Assembly (NCBI GenBank): GCA_028564705.1
Contig: JAPXFQ010002755.1
Location: forward strand, 1,798,001 to 1,862,000
Length of the DNA: 64,000 nt
Reading direction: 5' to 3'
DNA from: Apricaphanius iberus
Lineage: Eukaryota > Chordata > Actinopteri > Cyprinodontiformes > Aphaniidae
Below the pieces are notes generated by a model. The model searched no databases, had not been told where the DNA came from, and saw nothing but the letters and a program-made list of their open reading frames with translations. Each line of letters opens with the position of its first letter. Position 1 is the stretch's first letter. A program made the translations under genes and the position numbers. Positions 25,301-37,300 of the stretch are shown piece after piece.

Positions 25301-28300
25301 GATGACTCAAAAGGGGTGAATACAAATGGACGTCACTCTTCTGAGATTATTATTTTTTCATAATCCTTGGTCAAAGCATGGCTTGGGGCTTATTATTTTT
25401 ATTTTTGTATGGAGTGCAGTAGTTAGGCCACTCCCACGAAATTATTTGATAAATACATTTTAGAGGTTTGACAAATACCATCATGTGTAATTTGCTGCAG
25501 ATCAGATGATTTTGTGGAAATTGGACACAAACACATGGCGATGATGACAGAATGGGCCACACCCCTTAGACCAACATGTATGCACTGTGCATAGAGATCC
25601 ACTATTTTGTCTTCTGTCACTCAGCATAATTTGATGTTGCTTTACTCAAGGGGTCAAACGTGGAAAGTAAAAAAAAATAAAAAATAAAAATGACACTTCC
25701 ACCTCTAAGCGATGCCAGCGTTTGACCAATGAGATTTGTTGGGGACCTGATGGTGAATATTCACAGCAGGTTTCAAGTCTTGTTGACTTGCCTTATCCCT
25801 TATTGGAATTATATATTTTTGTCTTTCTTAGGCATGTAATCAAAGTTTGTTGCCTGGCCCAGCCCCTTCAATATGCTTTAAAAATTCAATCAAAGATAGC
25901 AACTTATTGTTTGTTATAGACCATGTGTGAAGGAGACTTTTAGGTAGGTCTTGGGATGTTCTACAAATATACCACATTTTACACCTGTATAATACAGAAA
26001 GGTAAATAGGAAGGGAATTTTGAAGAATTCTCTGTGGCGCTGTTGAGTTAATTATATATATATATATATTATATATATATATATATATATACATACATAC
26101 ATACACACAGCACAGACCAAACGTTCAGAAACACCTTTCTCATTCAATGAGTTTTCTTTATTTTCATGACTACATTATAGATTCTTAAATAAGGGCATTA
26201 AAACTATGAATGAACACATGATGTATGGAATTAATGTATGTATTTAAACAAAAAAGGGTGAAATAACTGAATACATGAGTTATAGGAGTTCCCAGAGATG
26301 CTTAGTACTTGTTGGCCCTTTTGCCTTCACTCTGCGGTTCAGCTCACCCCAAATCATCTCGATTGGGTTCAGGATTCTGAGTGGCGCTGTTGAGTTAATT
26401 ATATGGCATACCTGTGAGATGGATTATCTAAGGAAAGGAAAAGTGCTCACTATCACAGATTTAGACAGATTTGTGAATAATATTTGAGAAGAATGGTTAC
26501 TTTGTGTATGTAGAATATGTTTCAGATCTTTGAGTTCATCCCATAATAAAATGGGAGCAAAAACAAAATTGTTGTCTGTATTTTTGTTCGACAAATTTTA
26601 CGCTGGACAGACGTATATGCAAAGTTTGGTGAGTTTTCTCAAGTGTTTACACCTCCAAAAAGCCAATTCCTTTGGTGGAAGAACTATAAACATGTGAATT
26701 ACAGGAGGCCCTTGTAGTGCTTGCTGCTCAGGCCTAATTACCTGCAGCTCTCGCTGGTCTTTCTTACTTTCCAGATTGGGATTCTTCAAGATGAACTCAT
26801 TCAGGACTCTGGTGAGAGGAAAATTAGAAAAACTGTTGGCTGAATGATTAGGTAAAATGAATAATTGTCAAAACAACAAATCCCTGGGTGTTGCAGTCAT
26901 ATTTCAGGTCTTTTTTGTTTTTAAATGCAGACCTGATAGAATATTCTGAAACTAGAAAGAACGAGATTTTGCAGAGAAACCAACCCCAGAATGAGGAACT
27001 GTCCAGGAGCAGGCAGACCTAACTGCAACGAGTCCTTCAGCAGCGCCAACAGAGACGGCCAGCTATCAACCAAACTAGAAACAGGAATCCTGGGAAACAA
27101 GGAGAACAGAAATCATAAACCAGATATCTTTGCTTTGATAAACCACAGCAGGGAAGTGATGCACCAACCTCTGTACATAGGAATAGAAGAACTGTAGCAT
27201 GCAGACTTCCAAAGAGATGTGCTTCTGAAGATTGGTGAAAAATGACATTAGATCAGTTAAAACTGTTTCTGGAAAGAAACCTGATCAGTACATTTAAAAA
27301 GAGACAATAACAGTCAGCATGAACTTCAACTGTTCATCGCCTAAATTATTTAAACCACCGGATCATCATCAAGCATTAAGTGGATAAACGGTGCAGTATA
27401 CTTTTCAGCAATTCAACGTTTCTCTTTTGAAATCTTTTAATGTTCTGAGTAGGCCTGGGCGGTATACCGGTTCATACCAAAAACCCGTGTTTATTTTTGT
27501 ATTGATATGAATTTTTAATATACAACTATACCGGTGAATAGCTCAGATAACTTCTGGAACGTCAGCCCTAGTTCTGAGAAACTATATTTAGGGAGTTCAT
27601 GGCTGTAAGCCATAATCCTCAAAATGATCAGAAACAAAACCTAGAAACAAAACTTTTAAAAATGAATAACAAAGCTGGGTTTCACCGTTTGATGTCATAT
27701 TCAATATAGTACTTCACTAATAAACCAACCTTGTCCTTTGCAATAGCAGGTGGCTGCTTCAGGACTTCTTTGACTGTCTGCATAACAGTCTCAGTGCGCA
27801 TTGCGCTGACCGAGCGAACCAGCTCAACCAGCAGCAGTTGCTCCTCACTTGCTACAGGAATCACCTAAAAAACATCTTCATGAATATGCAATAAACATTT
27901 GAAAAGTTTTAAAGAGCACTGGGAAAAAAAAGACCCCCTGACTCTCTAGAAAGCATTGTTCCAGCTTTGGTTGTTTCATATTTTATTCCTAAAAATGTTA
28001 CCTTAATCTGCTCTATATTTTGCCACCATGTCTCCCCCCGGTTACCTTATTTCTTATTGGTGTCTTGACTTGTTTTCTCTCATTCCAAACATAAGCAATT
28101 GCTGCCATGAAATGAGCACCGTGGTTCATGGAGATGGGACCCAACAGCTCCAAGATCTGCTGACGGAGATTCTGTGGATGAGATACAAGGAGATCAACTA
28201 CTCAAATCATTATGTGACAACTGCAAAAACAGGATTTAAGACAAACTTGCAAAGGTTTATTTTATCAAAACGTCTGTGGAAACAATTCCTTCCAAGTTCA

Positions 28301-31300
28301 AAATCTAAAGCAGATACACTGGAAGAAATTCTGCAAAGATGATTCATCTTCCACAGAGAAATTTACAAATCCACATTTGCTGACAGACCTTAGTGGAGCC
28401 CAAGTTGATGTTTGAAGTGGCGGCGGCTGAAGCGGCAGCGGGCTTGTCTGAGTTGTCGGCTTGGTGGAGCACACTCCACAGCAGCGTGACGGAAGACATG
28501 ATGGTGTGGAGGATGGACAGGATGCCCGAACGCGCCTCGGCCAGGTGCTTCTGGTCGACACTCACTTGTAGCTGAAGACGACAACGAGATCCTCATTACT
28601 GGCTCAGAAGAAAGTTTTGTGACAGAAAACTGAAAACAATTTTATCTATAAAAGTTTTCAAATTCTTTCAACTTTCTCCACTTTTCTTTCTAGGTTACAA
28701 CTTCTAACTGAATTATCTCTCACTGGGAGTTTATGTGACAGACCAGCACAGGGATGCATGATTGTTAAAAGAAAAGAAAATTCATTCATTTTCACGAATA
28801 TAAATCTAAAAAGCGTGGCATGCTCTGCTTTAAGACTCCTGACTCAGCACTTTTTGGAACCATTAGTTCCAGCTCAGTCTTTTAGGTCAACTCTCTACCA
28901 CTTTATCTATTCTTCCTCGTAAAACAGCTTTAGCTCGGACAGGTTGGATATGCCCAGTAATGCTTACTACTCGACACAGATTCTTAATTTGCATTAAGGT
29001 CTGGACTTGGACATATTTATTTATTTAACCAGGAAAAACCCATTGAGATTAAAAACCTCTTTTGCAATCAGACTTGGCCAGGACAGCCAGCAGCAAGTAT
29101 GCAATGATTATACAGTTCAAAACAAGAAAAAAACATAACACAAATCTTATCAAAAATATAATTAGATTAAACTCCCAAAGAAAATGGTTGCATGTTATAG
29201 AATTAAACTGAAATGGCCTCAAGGACTTTTAATAGTGTTGATTAAAAAGTGCTGAATGAAATTTCCTCTGTCTTTCTTCAGTCATTCTGCAGTTTGTTTC
29301 AAGCCAGGGTGCTGAGTGGACAAAAGTTCCTTTGCCAGTTTAGTTTGTGCAAATGGAACAGAAAGCAACAAGTGAGCTTGCAGATGAAGAGAATATCGAC
29401 CAGCCTTTTTCATCGTAAGGACAGAAAAATAGGAAGGCAGCAATCAGAGTAATGCCATATATATATTTACATTACAGCTGCGACATCGAATTGGTAAAAC
29501 TCAATGATAAAAAGCGTTGGCGACGAATTTCGGTATTGATTCGGTTTGTAGCGTGATTACGACGTCTTATGTGGCCGCCAGTCGAGCAACTTGTTTTGTT
29601 TACGCAACCGTTGTTTAACAGTCAATGCGAGCAACTGGTCAAATAGGCTGTAGCGGAACATGGCAAATGCAGGCAGTCCTAAGAAAACAGAAACTTCAAA
29701 AGTTTGGGAGTACTTTACCTCAAACAACGCTAAGACGTTTGTTACCTGCAACATCTGTAAGTCAGACCTTACGTAGCCCCGGTTACGACGGTGATCAGCA
29801 GCATCTTAAACGCAAGCATTTCGGAGTCATCGACAAGGAGGGGGGGGAGTTCAGTGTCCGGGTAAGTTGAGAAAAACTGTTACTTTTTAAGTGAGGGATC
29901 GTAGCGTCTCAGCAAGAGAAATCTGTTGGTGCATTTCTACTCACATCCAGCTCCAACATGCATGGCAAGACAAACAAACAGTGAGCAACATGCTTTAACT
30001 ACATTAATTAACAGTTCACGATGCTGTTGCCGTTTATTTTAGCAGTTTCACTTGCATCTTCATGTATTTGGTTATGCATGACAATGCGAATTAGGCCTAT
30101 TGTTGTGCTAATTGGTTTTATGTTGATTTGTGGAAAATTTGTCCTTAAATAACTTTGATAAAGCAAAGACATTTAAAACTATTTTTTATTATTTAATATT
30201 TCAAAAATTGTAAAACATTTGAGGTCATGTTTACTAATAATGCTCTGTTTTTAAATAGAGTGAAGAAAAGAAAAAAAACGTTTCCACAGCACTTTTTAAA
30301 ATTATCCCAGCGAATCCCATTAACCAACTCAAGACCCCATCCGATTAACTGATGATTCAAATAACCGACTGTTGCATCCCTACATTACATCACAGCTCTG
30401 TTGTCTGTTTAGGCCTGCTGCTCTCCTAGAAGGTGCATCTCAACCCAAGTCTCATGTCTCTTGCAGGTTTTTTCTTGAATCGTGATGCATTTTACTCAGT
30501 GCATCTTGCTATCATTTAACCAGCTTCCACATGATGGTTGTGTTTTTTTCATGGCATAAAGCGGCCTGCAAACTTTACTCCCTATGGCTTTCGTCCTCTT
30601 CTATAAACTGAGAGTATTTTGTAGGACTAAACTTGTTCTGTTAACAGACTCTCCCATCTGCTGCTCTTCCAGAGTAACCACGACCCTCTAGGCTTTTCTG
30701 GTCTCCTGGTGCTGGTGGATGTTAGCGGGAAATCTATAGTCTATTTTTATGTAATAAATTGTTTTATACCTTCGCTCTACTTTTAACTTCTCTTCAGCTT
30801 TCTACCTGCACCTGTTACTGTGTTCCTTAGTCTTTATCATATAGTTTGTTTATCTGATGATCTCCAAACAATCTTTGAAGCCTTCACTACGGCGTTTATA
30901 CGTTCAGTCCATCTCAGGGCAAAACGCACAGGAAAAACACACTCATACCTAAGAACAATTTAGAAAGACCAGTTAAACTAACAACATGTTTTGGACTGTA
31001 GGAGGCATAGGTGCACATGGAGAAGCAGAGCAGAAAGACCCTAGCCATAATTTTTTTATTCTGAAGGGAATTGGCTACAGAGCAGTACAGTATCTAGATG
31101 TACAAAGATGATACCCAAAAACACCAACAGCTGTAATTGCTACAGGTTTTGAATCAGAGGAACTAAATACAAATGATGGCACACCTTGATATTATTTGCA
31201 AAACATTTTGAAAACCTTGCACTGTCCTGCCACTTACAAATTGTGGACTACTTTGTCTTATTTTATCCAAGAAACATGTTGGGCAGAAAAAATAAATAAA

Positions 31301-34300
31301 TTGTGGCTAAAATGTGAAAAAGCTGAGAGGGTGCGAATACTTTAGCCAACCTCTGTGATACACCCCGACAAAGCTTAGTGCCAGTAATGTATTAAAAAAA
31401 AAACTAAAAATTATTTGAAGAATCTCCAGGACTTGATCTGCAGCGCCCTCACCTGGTGGTACTGTGAAGTGGGGTCCAGCAGACAGTAATGGATGATGGA
31501 TGTGACTCCCTCCAGCACCGTCAGAATCAGATCTGGAGGGATGCAGAGAGCCATCCACTGTGGTCTGCAGGACAGTTGGACAACATGGAGTTTGAATATT
31601 AGCTTGGGCATAGGTGTAGTGTAAATGAAACATGGGGAAGAATGATGTTCATTCTGTGGTAAAGACTGCCATCTGGTGACCAGGGCATGTTACTGCATTT
31701 TATTGCAGCACATTTCCTGTATGTTCTTACCTGGTGTCTATAATACTGGTTTCGAAGCGGTACTGCTGCAGGAGATTATCCAGGTTTCTGCATAGCTGCA
31801 GAGTCACCGAGGCCACCACCCTCCTCAGGACCCTCCCCATGTAAGGCAGGGAGGCTGTGATCAGTCCTATCCACTGGGGATGCATCTTACAGGCGTGGTA
31901 CTGGTGCAGGGCCCTGATAACCGCGCACAGGAACATTCCCTGTGCTGTGATAGGCTGCCCATGGAGGTACTGTAGTGATGTCATAGGCTGCTGAGGGTTG
32001 ACGTGCTCCACCTCCCCACCTAGCATCTCAAACCCTGCCACCCCACCACTTCCTGCCCCTCCGACCGCTCCTACTCCGGCAGGTCCGCCTTCTCCGCCTT
32101 CGTCTGCTGGCACCAGGACCCGGTGCTCAAGTACAACTAGACTCTGCAGCAGTCGAAGCAGCTGGGACTGAACAGCGCTGCAGCTGTCGATCTGGTCCTC
32201 CGACATGTTGATGACACTGTCCTCTGAGAGACCTTCCTCCACAGAGGCCACGTTGACCCCTGCTATCCGCTGGTCATGCCATTTCTGGGCACTAAATATG
32301 GAGGAAAGCAGGCATTGGAGGATGACTTTCTGAACTTTGCACTTGGAGAGGACGTCGCTGATGAAACTAGCAAAGCCCTTTGCCGAGCCAGCGGTTACTT
32401 TGGCTAGCTCGCTGAAAAGCAGCGTTAAGACCTCCACGCTGGTCAGCTGCATGGCCCGGTTTCCTGCCAAGTCCTGAGAGCCCACTGTCACATGGGCAGA
32501 GTAATAGCTTCTCAAGAAGTAGAGACAGAGAGAGATGATTATTTCCAGGTACATGGCGCTGCGGAAAGAATGGGAGTGAGAATCCTGGGGAATGGGGCAG
32601 TAAAAGTCTTTGCCCATAACAGAGACTCTGTGGCGAGCCAGCAGGTTCTGAAGCAAGGAGAGCTGTGGAGTGTAGGTGTTGTTGATGCTGGTGGTGGAGA
32701 TGGCGCTTACGAAGCCTGAGGGAGCAGCTCTCACCATGGCTGCTATGGCTGACAGGGCGTGCAGGGTCCTGGAGGAGTCGTACAGCTGCAAGTAAAGCAG
32801 GACATGCTGGTAGAGAGGATGGATGTCAAAACGAGGCGGACCAGAGGACAATCTGCGGCCTGGGACGTTCACTCCAACACCAGTCCCACCAGATCCTGCA
32901 CTTGGTGAGCCCATGTCACTCTCGATCTCAGACACCTCACCTTCCCCACAACTGTACCAGTTCTCGAGGTCTAGACTGTCTCCAAAGAAAATACTGGGCG
33001 GATGCAGTTTCTCAGTTTGGTTTGCTTTTCTCTGCTTCTCTTCCTCTCTCCTCTTAGTCTTCTTAATCTTCGGCTTCGCCCCGGGAGATTTGTCCGCCAA
33101 CTTCTCCATGATCTTCCCTTTAAGACTAAGCTGAGTGCTGCTGTGGCTACGTTTGCGAGCCTGGGGGTCATCCACCGGCAGACTGCGGTCTGGATTGGCT
33201 GGATCAGTGCTGTCTGGCAGCATGACAATGGAGGGTGATGAGCTGTGGCGAGCAATACCATCTTTGTGAAGTCCATCTGCTGGAGTTACAGAGAGGAACT
33301 CTAGCGTTCCTTCAGCCAACAACTCTGGCAGATTTTGGTGGTTGGAACAATGGGGAGGGTAGGAGTCCAGGCGGATCCCAGTGGAGGTATCTGAAGAAGT
33401 GCTTTCAGTATCAGTTTGGGGCCAGTTTTCAGGTCGAGATGAGGTTTCATTTGATTCCTCATCTACTAAACCCAGAACCCTATCAACGAGGTCCTTAACG
33501 ACAGAAGACACAGCTTCTTCTATGGAGTCTTCAGATGTTTCAGCAGATGAACCAAGCCGTCTACCTGAGCCATTTTCAATACAGCTGACCCCTTCTTGTT
33601 CTTCAAAACTACCGTTCTCCAATGTAGACGAACGAGAACCACTTGATTCTGAACTCTGTGGCTCCTCCTGCCGATCACTGGGCTGATATTCACCAGCTAT
33701 GTGTAAGTTTTCACTGCTCAGGCTAAGAATGGACAAGCTGTCACTTAGTGGGTTTACCGTCAGGCAAAAGGGCTCCATTTCCCCTACTGCCAGACCTCTA
33801 AAGTCCTCGTGGCAAATCCCTTCGCTTCGAATCTGAAGGAAGTCTAAAGAAAGGAAACAAAAATAGAGATGTTAGTACATCCAGCGTAAGAGTCACTCGT
33901 AATATATCTGAAAAAAGTTCAATCCACAGCTCACTGTCAGAGAAGCCAGAGTCTCTAGTGTACATGGGTTCTGTTGGCCCCTGTTCAGGTGGGTCAGGGA
34001 ATATCTGGGCCCAGTGGCACTGAGCTTTTACTTTCTGAATAGAAACCCTGTGAGTTTTGGGATGGAGCAGAAGGAGCAGGAGGGGCTCAAGAACCCGTGC
34101 AATGTCATGTCTCTGAAGAACTTGACTCAACCAAGCCCGACCAACTGCACTGGTACATGGATCCCAATAACTCAAGCTGTCGAGCATGATGAAAAGAGAC
34201 CTGAGGGAGGAATAAAAGTCAGAATGGGCAGAATGGTATGGACAACCTCATGAAGACAGAAAACAGGGAATCGAAAAATGCATTTAATTAGATAATAATT

Positions 34301-37300
34301 GCAAATAACAGATCAAACCAACCGGTCAAATGTGCGGCAGAATGGAGATGACTTGGTGACGTTCAGGTCTCGCGTTAAATGCCACAGAACAGAGAACTTC
34401 ACATGGGCCTCCAAACGAATTCTCTGAAATACAAAACAGGGATAATACAATCATCTCCACTAATTTAACAGGAATTATTTCAGAGTTGAAAAGATCCTTT
34501 AAGAAAATAAATACTTAATGCTCTATGATTACTAAAGTGCTACATATAAACTTTAGGTTCTGCTGGAATTGATTGATTGATTGATTGATGTTTTTATTTC
34601 AGGCAATATGCATAGCCACACAATAACATACAAATTCCAGTGAGACATAATTATATACACACAAAAAATACAATCACTTCACAAAATAAGTTAATTCCAA
34701 TTACTGAAAGGGAGTAGGAGGAAGAAAACTTATTAAATCCTAATCTTTTTCTACCAGTGATTTTTATCTGCTTCACTGCTTTGTCTGAAGCAAATGTTCC
34801 CAATTTGAACTTAATATAAATTAGAGTATAGCTTATGTTCAGTATCTCATCCTTCAGACATACAAATATCATAAAAAAATGCAACACAAAAGGACCTCAG
34901 ACATGCTCATTTTGCTGACCTTGTCTCTGTGCATGAGCTGCTGACTTATGACGTTCTCACAGGTACTGGATGAAGGAACCAGGTTGTGCAGCTGATAGAA
35001 GAGCTCAACGCTGCGCTGGTGATGCTGAGGAGTTCCTTCCCCAAGCTGGTCCCATAAGATCACTGCAACACTCTGAGCAAAGGACATAAAAGTGAGTAGT
35101 TCAAAGGAGCATAAATCCCACTAACTGTGGAGAAACCTCAGCATCATCTACCTTGAAGAAGTCTGTTTTGTCTGCAATATACTTCAGGATTCCCTGAGTG
35201 AGAGGAGGCCTGATGACCACAGCCACTCGACCCTGGCTGGGGCTCACTGGCTGAGCAGGCTCTGTGTTGCTACTGGAAGCCTGACTCTCAGCTGTCACCA
35301 TGGCAACTGACTGAGTCAGTCCTATTAGGTCCATGAGCAGGGAGATGGCAACACCCTGAAGGCTGAAGTCACTGGCACGGCAGCAGGCATCCATCAGGGT
35401 CTGCAGCCACACCGGCAGCAGAACCTGCTCACTGTCTGTACAGATAAATGATGGCATTAAGACATCTACTAATCTCAGATATATACGAGATGTAGATACA
35501 GACTTACCACACTGTTCCTCCTGTACAGGTGAAGATTTGAGATTTCCTTCTGCAATGTAAACTGGGAAACTGGAGCATTCTAAGAAAAGCTGACAGGCAG
35601 CAGTAAATGCAGTGACACAATCTTTCTGGACCATTCCAGCTCCTGAGCAGGACTCCGTATAATTACTGGGCTGAGAACCTGCAGAGACCAAGGGCCCAGA
35701 TTGCAAGAGCTCACCTCTACCCTCAACTTTGTCCACACGCTCAGAAAGAATAGAAAAAGTGATGAGGCAGGAGAGAAACTGCTGGAAGTGCTCTAGGCAA
35801 CACTGCATGACTGGTTTGTCCAAAGGCTTGGACTGACAGGAGCCTGTGGGGCGACAGACTGCTCTGAGGTGGGGATCAGAGGCTCGCTCCGGGTCCTCAG
35901 GACCATCTTCATGGTATTGGACAAAGTCTGTGAAACCACTTTCTGTAGAGCGACTGCAGGGAGGGATGTTCCCATCGTCAAACACATCACCATTGTCTGA
36001 CATCTTCAGGGTGGAGGGGGGAGTCTATTGACGAAACAAAAGCCAAGAAAGAAACTCGACTGAGGAGCTCAGCAAATAAACATCAGTAAAAGCAAAGATA
36101 AATTTATCCTTTCAAAGTTTCTTGTCAGTTGCTTTAAAAATGCAATTATTTAAAATGATCTCAAAAGATTATCGGGTAACTCAGGTTCATATATTACATC
36201 TATAGACTATAAAAAAAATTGGTAAGAAAAGTGCTACATATACAAAAGCCCAAAACAGAGTAGAAATAAGATAAATAAACTTAAGAGTCCTGAAATAATT
36301 AATCTAAGAAAACTGGGAAAGAGGAACCGTGACTCTCATAAAAAAAAGAACATCTAGGATAAGAAAAGACCATGTTCAAAAAGCATACTTTCAACCTGAA
36401 CAAACCAGGTTAATATTCCAAGATTCGTTCTATGTTCCCTCGGTTTACTGTGCTGAGTGACCATTGGGGGGAGGGGGGGGGGTTATTTCCAAAAAACAAA
36501 TGGCTGCTTTGGCAAACTGGTTAACACACAGGAATGTCACTCGGTTGCAGTGGTTCGGATCCCGCTCAGGCCGTCGCTTTTTGAGAGTCCTGCAGGAAAG
36601 TAGGCTATAACCATAAGCCTTGTTTAAACTGGGGACATTTCCCCAGCATTATTTATAAATCATAGTTTTTGTCCCAATTACTTAAAAACCTGATGTGGAA
36701 TTTTATAACAGGTCTAACATCCACTTTTGCTCCCAGTGCTATTTTCATATAATCAGTATACAAACTGATATTCCACTATCTTAAACAGTTTCTTTATGTG
36801 CGAATGTTCTAGCATTCTTTGCCTAGATTCATGTTACGTCCAATAAAGACTTGCATTCAGAGTCGGCACTGCATCAGCAAGTAACTAGTTAACTCCTACC
36901 TGTTTAATGCAAGGTTTTTATGCTGTGCCACCTGCATCTATGCAGATAGCACAGGACTATGCCTGTATTCCAGTGGGCAAGGTGGGCATACAATATGATT
37001 CATGGCCCATTTCTAGCCAATTTTTCAACCATGCAACACATTTTGCGACTGGTTTGTCTTCAAATATTTAATTTGCATGCATATGGACCCTGCCAGGCTC
37101 CAAATAAATACATAAATACGACACCTATTTTTATAGCCTAATTTCCTGCACAAACAATATACATAAAGTATCTTCTGAAGACGGGATTCGATCCACTGAC
37201 ATCCGGGTGTAAGACGTAGGTCTGCCAAGGGAGCATCTTAAGTGCCAGCTAGCCAGGGCACCATATTAATTGGACAGGATGCTCCACACTGTCACAAATG

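Noticed and set aside
32492..33686. Several plus-strand ORFs of 75-103 residues
   Set aside because: They are antisense to dop1a exon 18, whose minus-strand frame is clearly the coding one.
36505..37262. Functional tRNA genes
   Set aside because: B boxes are present, but acceptor stems and arm pairing are not convincing in either segment.
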